Assembly (NCBI RefSeq): GCF_041260155.1
Contig: NC_091938.1
Coordinates: 15,821,219 to 15,885,218, forward strand
Length of the DNA: 64,000 bases
From: Ptychodera flava
Lineage: Eukaryota > Hemichordata > Enteropneusta > Ptychoderidae
Reading direction: 5' to 3'
Position numbers and translations under genes: made by a program. The notes under the pieces are model-generated. The model ran no database searches. It worked only from the letters and a program-made list of their open reading frames with translations, and was not told the DNA's origin. Shown here piece after piece: positions 34,070-48,400 of the stretch; within the stretch, counting starts at the first letter, position 1, and the number at the start of each line of letters is the position of its first letter.

Positions 34070-37000
34070 TTTGCATTTATTCTTCAGTAAATACTGATTT
34101 TACGTTACAAACCACCAGCAGACCGAGTAATTCTACTGACAAACAGTGTTTTTTACCTCCATGAGCGAATTCGAAAACAAGCATCACAGACTTCTGTACT
34201 GTCTATTGTGCGCTTTATACTATGGCAATAATGTTGGTTGTTTTCAAAAAAGCAGTGTTGAACGATCATCGCATTGGTGCAATTTTTTAATGAACAGCGC
34301 CACTTACGACGTACACATTTATTCTTACGTTTTCTGTCTCCAATTGCCCCGCCGGCCAGCTGCACACAAATATTTCCTCAACTCTGTATTTTCAACGAAT
34401 GCAGAGATGAAAAAAATCGTAGTAAACAAAAGAACAGATATGTTACTTACGTGACAATGTTGAGGCAATTTCGCATAAGTTATGTAAACTTTTCTTTTAT
34501 ACAAAATCACTTTGAGACTTCAGGCATCATGATAGAAGGGACAAACTGTAAAAACGCAGGCCTCAAATTTCTCCATTCTGCATGGTTAGAACTTCAAAAT
34601 TTGCAACAAAGGGAAAACATTGTATTTATCATTTTCTTATCATGGAAAACAGTTTAAATTTGTTACAGTTGTCAATGTAATTTCAAATAATGGGAAATCT
34701 TTAGATTCAATGAGCTTTCCTATACAGTGACATCAAACATGTAGAGTTAAGGCAGGGAGTTTTCAATTATGACATTGAAAGAGTGAGTGTATTTTGTGAC
34801 TGAAATGGAACACCTAAGTCCCCTACCCAATGCAACCATTTCACTTACTGCCATCCAACAACAGGCACTCTCACCAATGAGGAACTGCAGCTTTTGGTAC
34901 TCTTCACAGTGAGGGGCCATACACTCAAAATCACTTAAAAATCCAGGACTTTCACAGTTTGAGGTCCAAATTTCTTTTTTCTCATTATCATCTGCTCTAT
35001 GTGTAATTTTCATATTCCATTTTGTGATTTTAGGAAATCATGTGTGGCAGATCTATTTCAAAGACAGGCTTTTTCAATGATTTTCCAGGTGGTTTTTAAA
35101 TTCAACGACTGTAAAAGCAGACACCGCCCCCTAAGGCTTCTCAATGCACAAGTTGTTCTTTCACCCCTGCAAGCATAGACAATGGTCTGTGCTGCCAGGT
35201 AACAGATTGAGATGCAAAACACTACACAAAACAACTATTTTTTACCAAGTCAATATTACACTTTATTTGTATTTTTTATAGTGATGACTATAGCTTACAG
35301 TGTTCATAAAAGAGGAACTAAAGCCGGAAAAAAAAACTTTCTCCCAATATCAACTGATAGAATTTTAACAATGTGTAAAAACCATTTTCAACCAGGTTTG
35401 TGAGTACAAGAATTTCAAGCAGTGCAAATGATCCCGGCTGACATGCCCTGACTGGTCAGACAGTCCAGTTGGCATGAATCATATAATATGCAGTTGTTTT
35501 ATCTACTGATTAGAAAATATTTCTTGATCAACACACTACCTGGGTGAACTCTAAATTTAAGAAAACCCCTTCACCAGAGCTGATCTGATGTTCTGTGCAG
35601 GACAGTCTGCTTTGGGTTGGAATCTGTAAACGTTTTTTTGTGGCAAGCAGTACATCTCGCATTGAGAGGACTTTCATCACAAGTTCACTTTGAAATCACA
35701 ATGGTCTCTTCTGTGGAATGAATATTGGTGATGATTCCAAGGCAAGCGTCAAACAAGAGCTATTGGCCGATAAAATTACAAAATGGATTTGTCAACTTTT
35801 TCTCATGATGGGCAAACAACAAGCATGGATATACACGCTTTGCTTTCAGAGAAACCAGGATAAGTCTACTTCTAAAGTCTGTCTTTCAACAAGTCTAAGT
35901 ATTAAAAGAAATGACAAATGAATGCCAAAAAGTCTAAATTTTCAACAGAGAATGGATTGAAAATATCAAGAGCAATTCATGACTGTACCGCAATGAAAAT
36001 ATCACCAAATGGTTTTCCATGTTGGTAAGCGTTGTTTCTTTAACAACAGAAATTGATATATATATATACATATAAACAAGAATAGCCCTACCATAGAGAT
36101 ACTCAAAAAATAAACAAAAACAAAAAAAGAAGAAAAAAATCGTATTTGCTCATAAGGTAATGTACATGTGACCGATATATTTCACACCTCAACGTCTTGT
36201 AAGTTTGCAATTTCAGCATTTTTCAATAGATTTTATTGTGAAACCGTGAAGATCACACAACCTTTCAGGAGTGTTCTTCAGTTTTATAGATAACAGTCAA
36301 GGGTCTGAAATAATGCTTTCTCCAGAGACACGATGGAGACCTATATTTAACCAAGAGTTTTTGGCACGTCGCGTATCATTTGCATGTTCAGTGCTTGAAA
36401 TTCTTGTACAAAAGCTCACAGTCACTGTAGCTATAAACACAGTACATAGGAAATTAAGCCGGTATGAAAGTTACACAAAACATACACACAAGCCATAATG
36501 TATCAGCAACTACGGTGACATCCGTAAACTCCATCATTTTTCTATTTCAAAGAAAAAGAGAGAAAGAAGAAAGAAAAAAACCAACATAATTATATATGAT
36601 ACTGTACAGGGTCATGAAAATAAATTTGATAGCTGGTAAAAAATGACAGAGTTTACTGTTATCAAGCAAACTACTAATGTACAATGTTGGGTTTCCCAGT
36701 TCTCATCTCTAATCTCCGTAAAATACATCACATCCATTGTAAAAACCATGGGGGGATTTAACAAGAATCATCTCAGCTTATGTTGGACCGCGTATGGCAG
36801 TGGCACCGTGTAAGTACAATTGTGAAAAAATCTACACATGTTATCTGATTGTGTTCGAGAAATGATGCAAGCAGCAAGGAAAAAATATACGCTCTTTTTT
36901 GGTATTTATGCACATACCAAATATGAGCTAAAAATATTGTTATTATTAAAACACGGCCTAGAACACCAACATGGAAATTTAGAAACATTTTTTTCTCAAA

Positions 37001-38451
37001 ACAATAACAGAATAGGGAAAAAATGTAACAATAAACCAACCGTCTTGAATTACAAAATAGTAAAGAAACTTCTTCACTCAATTTGCTCACTAAATGAATC
37101 TCTTCAACACCTTAATGTTGAATCACCCCATCTTTCTTCAAGGCCTCTCTCTACCCTACCTCCCTTTCCCCCTCAAAGTTAGAGCCAACACCTTGTAAGC
37201 AGGTACTTCATTCTTGATATTTGTAACAGCAAAACAGCAATATATATGAGACGACGATTTGTTGCAAGCTTATCCAATGCGTGTGCCTTCTTTTGTTCCG
37301 ACGCTTGTTCCTACAAAATGAACTGTGTATGCACTGAAGGCTCTCAAAAATTATCCGTCAATGAGAAGGTCATGGGTATGCCTGGCTAGATTTTGTATGG
37401 ATTTTGAAACTGAGGAGCTGACGATTTTCCAGTCAATAAATTTGCCCAATTGCCACACAGCAGAGTCAAATACTCATACTAATGGTGCGTGGGTAGCTGA
37501 AGCCTACAGCAGGTGAGAGGACAGATGGGGGTGCGAAGCGCGCTTGAAATGTGGATGCAATTTCGCCTACCGGGATCAATCTATTCAACACTGGCAGTCT
37601 AACATAGATTGTTAAAAAAATCAAGCATAAAAACATACTACCAATTTGCAACTCCGTTTTGAGATCCTATTAGCGGCAGGATCTTTTAAGAGCTACATGT
37701 AAACGCTTGCATTAGCACCTTTTAGGAGATAACATTTCCACGATATGTACTTTGAAAATCAAGAGGGTCCAGCAGAAAAGTTTGAGATTAATAATGGAGT
37801 GGAGTGGTGTGGTTGCTTTATGGTGAATTGAGTAAGAAGTGTGTGGTGATGATGAATATCAATGACATTTATGCCATGTATGGTTTCAGGTGCTGGCTAT
37901 CAAAATTATGCATAATTCCTTGGTTGCCTGCCAAACACCTGATATGGTCTGTCTCGGTACAAGGATTGAAAGCAAACAATCACTGATCACTGATCAAATT
38001 CAGTGGAACGTTTGTCTCATACACTGCTCTGCCACTGATGAATCACAATGCACCAATTCTGGATGTAAGCATCGCTAATCTGGGACAGAAAATCAAGTAG
38101 TCTTGGTACAGACATTGATTGAAATCAGAGGAGTGTTGGTTTATCACAACGCTTTATCACTGATCTATCACTGGAGACAAAAGAGTTGGCTGTTCTGACA
38201 TTCATCACACAATGAATCCAGCATGTTGGTGCATTGTAAGACTGTGAAGGTACTATATACTAAAACAGAATCACATGTGTAACAGAGATGAGACCTCTCT
38301 CATTAAATCTTTCCACCTGGAGTCCGTGTAATTCTAAATGTGTAACATGACTTGCCACCGTCAAGATTGTGGCCACAATAAGAGAATTCTAAACTCATAA
38401 AACTCAAAAAGCTTGTATTTACAAAGGAAAAATAATACAACTTGGGAATGA

Positions 38452-38545
38452 CCACTTTTAAGCCTTCCACCCCAATTTCCTCATGTACATGTCTGACTTC
38501 AACACAGAAAACAATGGGGATGGGCCAAACCATTTTGGTCTAAGG
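38452..38545. mobile_element. Diverged second copy of the 85-bp TTAA mini-element
   Basis: The order ccaccccaatttcctcatgt, acatgtctgacttcaacaca, gaaaacaatgg, gggccaaaccattttggt follows the element at 51257 block by block. The ends are degraded. Confidence 0.5.
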
Positions 38546-39164
38546 GATCATGTGGATGCAACCACACACTTCTCCTAGAGTGCTAAAGATTATGACATGA
38601 GCACGACCGAAACTTTTCCCCCTAGACAGTATAAAGCTGACTTTCTTAATGAGCAAGACTCTACCATGAAGACAAGGGAAGAAGAATTACTGCTGCAGGG
38701 AATGTATTTACTCAAGTATGTGTGTGCATAACTCTTGTATACAAAACATGTGTTTGGGCGTTAATATGTATTATTGCCTGCTACACAAAATTTGATTGAA
38801 AAAAAAAATAGAAACACATTTCAGTGTGCAGTTTGCTGTGATTTCTTCACTGTAACAAATAATCTTTTCGGAGATCACTTTTACATTATCGTTACCAGAA
38901 AAAGACTTCCTGGTGGCAACTGCTATACACAAAACAACAAAAATACCAGCTTCTGTGAGAGCAAAAGTCTTTTACTACCGCCGGGGTTCGAAAACATTAC
39001 ACCTTCTGAAAAAAGGGGACTTTGAAAACTTGCATCAAATAAAATACACAGATTCCTTGTTTTTTGCAAGCTACTCATCTGCTTTGACTATATTACAAAT
39101 ATTTTTTTCCTTCATTCTGTGACATATAAATTAATACAATAGTAAGACTAGGTTTGAAGATCTG

Positions 39165-42100
39165 CTACGTACTTGCGTTGGTCTCATTCTTCAGCTTCTC
39201 TAGTTCCCGGATTTGCTGCTGGAGGAATAAAACCCTGGGGGGGAAAAAGACGTGAGATTTACTCAGTGTTCTCTCGGATTCCAAATTTTCTTTTTTACAT
39301 ATTACGTGTATTGGTATAAGGCCGACTCAGTTCTAGTCTGTAAGAGGATTATGGAGGTGTGATAGCTTTTTGTTTTCCATTCAAATTGTAATCTGGTGGG
39401 TTAATTTTCTGATGAGACAATCTGGTGCTAACACAGGCTTTTAAGAAATTCCTGAATCGATTCAACGAGTTGATGTTTTAAGGTAGAACAAGCCAGGGGA
39501 CAGATATTCCACATCTTAAACTTTTACAATTCCTTTCTGATCTACCACTTGTGAGGGCTCACAAAGCTCTTGGAGTAAAAATCTTTCCCGTGTTAGTATT
39601 TCGAAAAAAAATTTATTTTCCCCATAGAGGTAACAGGGATGGCAGCCATTTTGAATTTCGAATATCGGTAAATGTCAGCTAATTTATTTCTCCAGCACCA
39701 AACTTTGGACAATGACTCATGACTTTCATTCTTAATTTGGTAAGAGAATGGTTGAAAGTTTCACTGAGGAAAGTTCGATCAAAAATTTACGTCTTTCACT
39801 TCTGATGCGCGTACTACCTTAAAAGATACTGGGCATATCATAGGCATACTTGAAATCCATTTCATAGAAATTGAGCAATCTAACAAATTTTGAATTGTTT
39901 TTCCAGACATAATATATTGATGCTTCACAACACTTTTTTCACACAATGTGGGAATGTAATCCTTGGTTTGCACTCACCTTTGTTCCTGTAAAGTTGCTTG
40001 AATTTCTGAAACTCTGACTAATGATCTAGCAAATTTTAAATCTACTGATATCTGTGAACTACTGTGACATCCCAGCTGGTGTGCTTCATCCCCATACCTC
40101 TGTGCCTGTAATTAACCAAAATAAAAAAAAGAAATTGAAATAAATTTACAAATGTAATCGAAAATGGAGGTGCAAAGACCAAGTTATCCTTGCCTGTACA
40201 CAGAAACACACTGTATGTGTCACTTGTCAATCAACAGTTGATCTCTATCACTTGTATAGTTCAATGAGTCTGTCTTTTGAGCAAGTGTCCCATGGCATCA
40301 AAGCACAAACTCCAATAGACTGGACAAATTTCCATTGATGTGTTAGGAAGGTGGTTGGGATTGCAAAAACTGAGGGTTCACAGTTTTCAAATCCAGGCGG
40401 GGCAATTTCTCTGATCCGTTAAAGTGCATACATGCCAATGGCATCTTTATAAGGTTCATACTCCACTGTCATGCAATTTTTTCACTGGAGTGGCACTGCG
40501 ACTCTGCGACAAACAGTAAAAATTTCTGCAGCATTTTTGAGAAGTGGGCTGGTTTGCGCACTGACCTGTCTCTCTACATGTTCTGATGGCCAACCTGTGA
40601 CGTGTGTGGTGAGTGCTTCATTGTAGAAATGAATTAGCGAGGGCGTCAGTGTGACCACCGGGGGTACACTGGGTGTCGCGGTCGGGTTGCTGTGTTTGAC
40701 TCCTGATGTACAACTGCTAACACTGTGAGCTGGGCTACCTTGACTGTAATAGAAAGATATTTTCAAATCAGGGAAATGCTGAAGTAGTCTGAAAATAAAG
40801 CTCCCAGAAATCATAGAGACATGGCTAATATTCTTTAAGAAAGTCAAAGAGTATAGTAGGTCTCTATTCGCTATGTTCATTCGGTCAATAGGTGAATTTC
40901 TTGTGTTACTCATTTGAACATGAGGAAAGGCCCAAAATTTGCAGTGTTCTCCCTAGGATCAAGGGCAAGCATGTCGGAAAGTTGCATAAAATTTACATAA
41001 TTAATTTGCATACATTAACATATATTTAAATACATACACACATAAAAACAGTCACTGCAAATTGTAGTCATTTAATATGCCTTTTATTTACTTACAAACC
41101 GCTGCATGAACATACATATCAGGGGCACCATGAACTGCAATAAATTCATACAGCAGTCCAACTTAAGTTGTAAAAATTCAACTCGTACTCTCATTGCATG
41201 GAGAAACATTTGCGATGAAATATTACGTCACTTGTTTACGAAATTATACAAAGGAACGAAGCCATACAATCAGGGCTGTGTACCCCAGCGAGTTTTTGAG
41301 CACATAAACACGTTATGGTCACGGTCCCAATGAATAGAGGAACTGTTACGGTTTACCATAACAGAAAATTCAGACGTATTTACACGGATGATCGTCACCA
41401 AAATTATGAAACACCTGTCGTTTTAGTAACTTGCCTCCTTAGCGAACCTGAAACGAGACCTGAACTTGAAAACAGCGCGAAACGCTCAAAGCCCACACAT
41501 CGACCGCCATCTTGGAAATCGCTCGACCTGTTTACGTCACATGGCACTGTAGACATCATTTCGTGACCAAAAAGTTAATCCAAACTCATATTTTTAAAAA
41601 CTTTGCGTGAAATAAAAAAAAAGATGACAAGAATGCAAAAGAATGATTGCGGAATTAGCCAAAAAAACTTGTAAAATGACAGTGACCCCAACATCGAGAA
41701 ACTAGGTCAAGTCAGCGTAGCGTAATATGACGTACACGTAACGTTGCAGCCGGCCCACGAACTCTACCGTTTGCTTGCTCTGATACTTTCACCGTTTGTC
41801 TCAACAACAAGAACAGAAAAATAATTAAAATACAAATTTACATTCGCAATGCTGCCATGGAGATTTCATGTAGACTAACCGTCATCAGGTATAGACGCCT
41901 TATAAACCTTTTTTGAGGGTCGCAATTTTGACCGATAGCTTTGACCACCAGCATTTTCACGGCGTTGACGTCCGACGTCACTGTAATTCCCCCACGTAAC
42001 TTGATAAACGGCCATTGACACGGCGCTCGACCAACATGATCACAGTCACGGCCACACCGATGTGCCGCTCGTCCGGTGTTTTTCAACACCTATGTACGTG

Positions 42101-42465
42101 TCAATTGATTAATGTAAACTCGTCCATCGACATGAAAAAGTCTATTCAGGACTAAAAACCTTGGCAAAAACACTTGAAATACACCGATGATGACATAATA
42201 TAAACTTTGATCACCCTGTATCATAATATTCACCATTTTGATTTGTCAAAAAAACTATGCTCCAGACTCCGTACTTACCATGATGATTTATGACTCCGGG
42301 CTGGTGAGCTGGGACTTCCCTCCTCGGTTGTTTGTTGCCTTCCTTTTGCAGAGTTCACCGTCGGTGTTGTCACATTTGTGGACGACTGGGGAGAAAACTG
42401 CGGTGACGACAGGTCTGATGTCACTGATGCTAGTGACATGGGCGACGCTTGGCTAGCTGCTAAAA
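39165..42465 (-). CDS. WAC: WAC exons 10-13: conserved C-terminal RNF20/40-binding region
   Basis: Exon 42465-42279 holds [20 protein letters not shown], matching human QSPMSLTSDASSPRSYVS. Exon 40743-40566 holds [20 protein letters not shown] followed by [10 protein letters not shown] (human [29 protein letters not shown]). Exon 40105-39978 encodes [20 protein letters not shown], and exon 39234-39165 encodes [20 protein letters not shown] and ends ST-stop. The last two form the heptad-patterned coiled coil. This end is the most conserved part of the protein after the WW domain. Confidence 0.95.
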
Positions 42466-45400
42466 CTGTAATATTGATTAGCAGAGAGGAAAACAGGATG
42501 TTAGAAGGTTGGTTGAGACTCTGAAGAAATCCTTTGTGTCTATTTCAAAAATTTGAAAACCTACACAAGATTGCACTTCAGAGATGGCAGAAAATTGGGA
42601 GCTCTACAATTATCACATATGTGTATCTGGTTAAAGACAGACGGCATATACAGAAAGCCACTTTCCCTACCCATCCATCAAGGCAGAATGACAAGGGTAA
42701 CAGCAGGTCCCGGCAGAATATTTGCTTACCGACACGCAACCCTGGCAAATGTAGTTAGCACTTTCCAGAGTGAATTTACCCATTACTGCAAGTATTGAAC
42801 ATCATAACACAATATTTCTAGGCATACTCACCACTTGTAAGATTTTTTTCTACTTGATTTAACCTCTGCTGTAACGATTGGTCTGTGAAGAAAGAAAGAT
42901 TGGAAATTACAGTGCCTGTCTTCATGGAGTCAACAAGGATTTAGAATAAGTAATGGATATCTTCTGCACCATCAGGGATTTATTTAGAGGGCTTGGCGGA
43001 ACAAGTGGTGCTAGGAATACAACTATTATCATGTGTATACACTTCATACCATGTTTATAACAACTGACCCAGTATACATGTGCCCTGTAGCTGAACTGAT
43101 CAGAGGTCTGAAAATCTTCCTTTAACATACAACATTGCTTTCTCGTCTAGGTCTTTCAGTGCACCATGTGGATGCGATACTAACAAGTACTAAATAACAT
43201 TGGCCGGCACTCATTACTGATGTGTGTACTCAGTAACAATGAAGAGAATTTCAGACATCAGGCAATTGAATCCAAATGAATTCAAAATGTTTTCAACACT
43301 GTCGGAATGCAATGCAATGAATGGTCCATGACCTGATTCCGTAAAGTCACAGGACTCAGATTTGAATCCAACCATTTCTGCTAGTTTTCACATGCCCTTT
43401 TTTCTGCTAGCTTTCTGGATCAAGAGTGGTTGGGCAAAGTTCAAATTGCATGCAAATCTTTTTCAAGACCTTGATTACTGTTGTACATAGGTTTGCAATG
43501 TACATGTTATCTATATTCTTTAATGATTGTTTGTTTTCAAAGGTCATCTTTAGAATGTCCAAGGTCCACATATAGCTTTGCAAAAAACGCACAAAATGCA
43601 ATGAAACATTTTGCCTTTGTATCCAAGAAGTAGACGCATTACATATTATATTATGCAAATCACATGATTTCATACGTCTTTGTCTTGTAATATGCGAAAG
43701 CGATAATTCAACATTGCCATGGTACCATTTTTTCTTGAGTTTCTGGGTCAGCGCAAAAGGTCAACGCCCTTTTATCTATGTGACTTTTTTTGGTTGAAAA
43801 AACAGCAAAGCATGCAATATTCATCAAAAATCATTATACAATCGGTAAAGCATCCCTAAGTGATTGCAGTTTAACTATTAGCAGTTTTAATATTCTTTTT
43901 CCTACTTCATTTCCAATAATTATGAGATTCTATCTGTGTCAAAATTATTGAAAAGGCATTGTTATTTCCATGCATATCAGATAAGTTTTACATACACATA
44001 TGGTCACGTGCTTTCCAACTGAACAATGGACCGGGAATTTTGCAGGGTGGGCCATGTCTCTGTTTTTTAAGCAATCTATTCAATTATCACAAAAAGAATA
44101 CATTTTCACAACAAAAGAATACGTAGATTATTACTCTATGTAAATTGGCAACCCAGAGTCTTTTCAAAGCTGTGGAGGACAGTAAATTCTGTGTGGTTTG
44201 CGTTTTGCTATTTCGTATAAAATAACCTGAACTAATTTCTATGAGACACGATAAAAGATATAAATAAATTTCTTACTATTGTATGACAATTCGTCACTTC
44301 TTGGACCCTGTTGATTACTACTATTTACAACAATTGGTGATTTTGATGAATGTTTCTGTATTAGAGGTGACTTTAGCGGATGTTGTGAGTGTCTTGAGCT
44401 TGTAGACTGAGGTGTAGTTGGTGATGACATTTCTTGTATAAGAGGAGATTCTGTGAGGAAAAGGAGAAATGAGAGCATTATCACCGGTACGAGACACCTC
44501 TTTTCCTGCAGATTTTTTATCTTATACTGTATCTTGGAACCTCAAATGTACTCAGAAAGTTGGCCACATCCTGTCAGTTTTGTTTCACCTACAATATTTT
44601 CAAATGAGACCTTTGAGGCAAAGCTGGACATGGTATGAAAACACATCAAGAATTACAATTGCATTGTTTTAGGCAAAGTATCTGAAACAACAGACTCAAC
44701 TTTCAAATCATCAATGCAGGTTGAAAACTTATGAAAACTCTTATCTTTGAAAGTAAGCACAAGGCAATTAGCTGAACACGTCTCATGATTGAACACAGAA
44801 GTCTTTGAAGTTTAAATTTCAAAAAAGTCGTCAAGAAAAGTATAATTCACTGCAAACAACAGAAACTTGGAAACAGGGAACATAAATCTTTTGAACACTC
44901 CACCCAGAAGATTCTAAGACATGACTTCTAGCAAGACACAGAACGCTAGAACAAAGAATAATTTGTTCAAAAAAATTAATCTTACAAGGTGTGCTTAGTA
45001 AACTTACCTGTACTATGTCTATGTAATGTTTTATTTGAGTCAACAGATGGGGTGCCGCCAGATCGTACCATGTCGTATCTTCCCATGGAATTTTTCTGCT
45101 GGGGTGAGTCGGCCACGCCTCTCTGTAATGCTGACGTTGTTGGTTTGTATACGTGCTGGAACTGAATACTGCTACTGCTGCTGCTACTACTACTACTGCT
45201 GCTGCTGTGCTGTCGTTCATGTTGCCGACTGCTAGACTGTTGTATGCTGGCCCTAGCCTGATCACTGGAATGCTTCTGTTCCCCTGTGAACACAAACAGT
45301 GAACACACATCTAATGATACAGATCTGTTTGACGGATTTCAGATGGGGGAACAACAGAAACCATCACAATTCTTTTCAATGCAATCAAACAATTTACCTA

Positions 45401-48400
45401 CACAGCACCCTCTGCTGCGGACATTTTCCACTTTTGATACCTCACTTGACTGAGACACTAATACGCAGCCAGCTGGTCTGCAAGGATTTCGTGTGTAGAG
45501 CCCGTCAAGGTGGCACGAAAAGCCAGAAGACAGTTGCAACTCAGAGGACATGTCCCCTGCCTACCCTGGTTTTTCATGAGAATCACACACACAAATACCC
45601 AACAACAACTGGATACTGCAGTAGCTGGTATAACCACTTCTAATCATCAAGCTGCCAGAAATTGCCACAATAATATGGCCATCGATGTACACATGGAAAC
45701 TTAAAGACGCCCATTGGTTATAAATACCGGATTACATGAAAGGACGCTCATTATGCAAAGAGACGCCGTGCGAGTATCTTGAACTGAGAGCTCCAGAGAT
45801 AGCGGTTTTTTGCGTGTTTTTTATGAAAATTTATGAAATGGGAATGCTCTACAGTAGGGTAAATACCTTATCAATACATAACGTTTCCATATTTTTCAAA
45901 CCGATAAGTTTTCAAGACAATTTTAGTGAGAAATTGTGCGTGGCCAGAGAGAACGTCGACCCAGGGGACGCCGATTTGGATTTGAATACCACTGTCAATC
46001 AAACCTTGCGCAAAGTAAGACACAAGTCAGCTGGATGTGTACCTAATGTCGTTTAGCATTCGCCTTATCTGCTAATGTGCCTTAACGGTGACTAAAAATA
46101 AATAAAATATGTGTCAAGATTTCTAGTGTCGAAAGACGTGCGCAATAGTTTCTTCACAGTTCTCCCACTTTTGTACCTACCCACCACATTTCTGGGGATA
46201 TAAAAAGTGATCAGACTACATTCAAGTCGATTAAATCTTAGTAACCGTTAACATGGTCCCTCCACAATACGTGCCGTGAAGAAGAAAATGTAATATCGGG
46301 TTCTCTCTTACTGGAAAGTTTGATGGCCCTGAAAAGCGCCGTTTGGTTTGGTTTTGTGGCTTCTACCGTACACCCAATGATGGCAAATGTGTATGGTACG
46401 CCGGGCAAATTTGGATATAATGATCGGACGACAGAAGTCACGCAAAATGGCATATCAATCTTCTTCTTGTGACGAGTACGTCATCGACCTGCATCAGATG
46501 CTGTTTTTTGGGCCAAAAATCGCTTATCATGCCAAGCATGAGTCCGGTCGAGGATGTCCCAATACTTCCGACAGAGTCAGACGTGTTGTCATTGCCAAAC
46601 TATTGATGCTAAACTCAGAATGACAAATCAAGAATGTTCGATACCCCGGGATAGAGGTGTGCAGTGGTATGGTGTCCGTGTATAGTTTCCGATGGAGTGT
46701 TGTTTGTACCTCCATGAGTCTAGTAATAAACCAAATGTTTATTTGACCATGGAGCTAAAAAAGGATGATTTGACTTCTCTGTTTCGTTCTGCCGTCACTT
46801 CGAGGGTACGTATCCACGTGAGCAAGTGCCATCTTATCGATAACCGATGCGATGCAGTTCCTCTGCATATCGATCAAAGTTCATTATGTCTGAGAAATTT
46901 ACGAGATTTCCTTTCCAAGTTTTTTGAAATGCATCTGAATTTTGTCCTTTTTTGGTTCAAATGCAAGTCTCGCAAAACAAATTGGCAAATAATGTATTAC
47001 ACGATAATCTGGAATTGTTTTATGACTTCCGACTGCCATCTTGGCCTCATAAAAGTTTTACATTGGCTGGTTGAGTACGTCGGGATCACGGTTCAATCTT
47101 CAGAAAATACTCATTTTATATTATTTCGACACCGATATTTCCAAATTTAAAAAACATATCAGTTCCAAGAATTTGAGAGATTTGAACGATGCAGATTGCG
47201 TTTTTTTGCATACCAGTATATTGACTTGTAATTTTGTGGGTTGAGGCATAGACAGTAGAAGGGGAAGATGATCGGGGCCACTGTCCGCATCCACTGCCAA
47301 GTGACACACTGCTGGAATCGGTTAAATCTGTCACTCGAATGCACCAAGCATGGTGAAAACACCTCATGCCAAAATGTACATATTAGTATTCCAACGCGCT
47401 CATCGATGTGAATAGTTAATGTTTGTAAATCTACTAATATAGCGGCGTTTGACGCAAAACAATGAAAACGATACTATGTTGACAGGGTGGAGTGCTCACT
47501 AATGCGTGAACCTGGGATTGAGAACGGCGGCTTTAAATGTCATCATCTATCCAATTGGCGTAACTGACAAGGTCCTTGGGAATTGTTCAACAGTTTACAG
47601 CTGTGTGGAAGTAGCTTATAGTAAAACAAGTGTCCTCAAATAGAGGAAAGAGACTCTGAACAATAGAAGAATTAAATCATGTTGACACAGGAACTTTGAT
47701 GTGGATTAAACTGATCATGACTCCTTCTTGTTCTTATTCCATAGTAATATGGAACTGAACATACCCACACGATGCAAATCATGAAACTTGAGTCAAGGAA
47801 AATGTGGTAAATTTCTTGCAACCTGTCGTAACATTAAGCAAATAAGTCGGTATGGTCTATATTCATGTAAACTCAGAACTTTAAAATGCACATAAATCAA
47901 GGCACAGGTATTTGGAATATATATGTCATTCCTACCTTTTGAACTACTACTGCTACTGTATGAAGGTTCTCTACTGACAAGTTTTTCTTTTGATCTGGTA
48001 CTACCAGATTCTCTTCTTTCCTTGAGTTTTTGTAATTCTTTGAGTAATAATTCCCTACAAGATAAAGGAAATGATCCGTCATGAGTGCACAGATTCATAC
48101 TCTGTAATAGTTTCAATTACCAAATCCGCATATATTGAAGTGTTGCATATTATTGTTATTTCAGTGTAGCATGTCTGCTAGGTATACTTAAAGGCCATCT
48201 TCCAATTCGCCCTTCAGAGCTTAGTAGCTGTCTTTCTTCAGCTGTAAAAGATCTGCACATACCTCAATGAGAAGTCATGACACACATGTATTTTGTGTCA
48301 AACATGACAAAAATTTATTACACAAACTTGTAAACACACTTCATTACACATGAACGATACAGGTTTTGATAATGACATAGGCAGCAGAGGATGTTTTCGT

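Larger units (their letters stand above)
30596..39164. other. Intergenic / 3' flanking region between two convergent genes
   Basis: No exon or conserved reading frame is visible on either strand. It must hold the 3' UTRs of the HELZ2-like gene (+) and WAC (-). Several AATAAA-like signals occur in the minus orientation (for example near 36231 and 35268), but none can be chosen. Contents noted: a family A MITE at 31873, a hAT MITE at 33912, purine-rich tracts near 36100 and 36550, and a diverged small TTAA element near 38452. Confidence 0.7.

Noticed and set aside
45736-47150. Several open frames within a WAC intron, considered as a nested gene
   Set aside because: No shared phase, motifs or splice pairs; ordinary chance frames in non-coding DNA.
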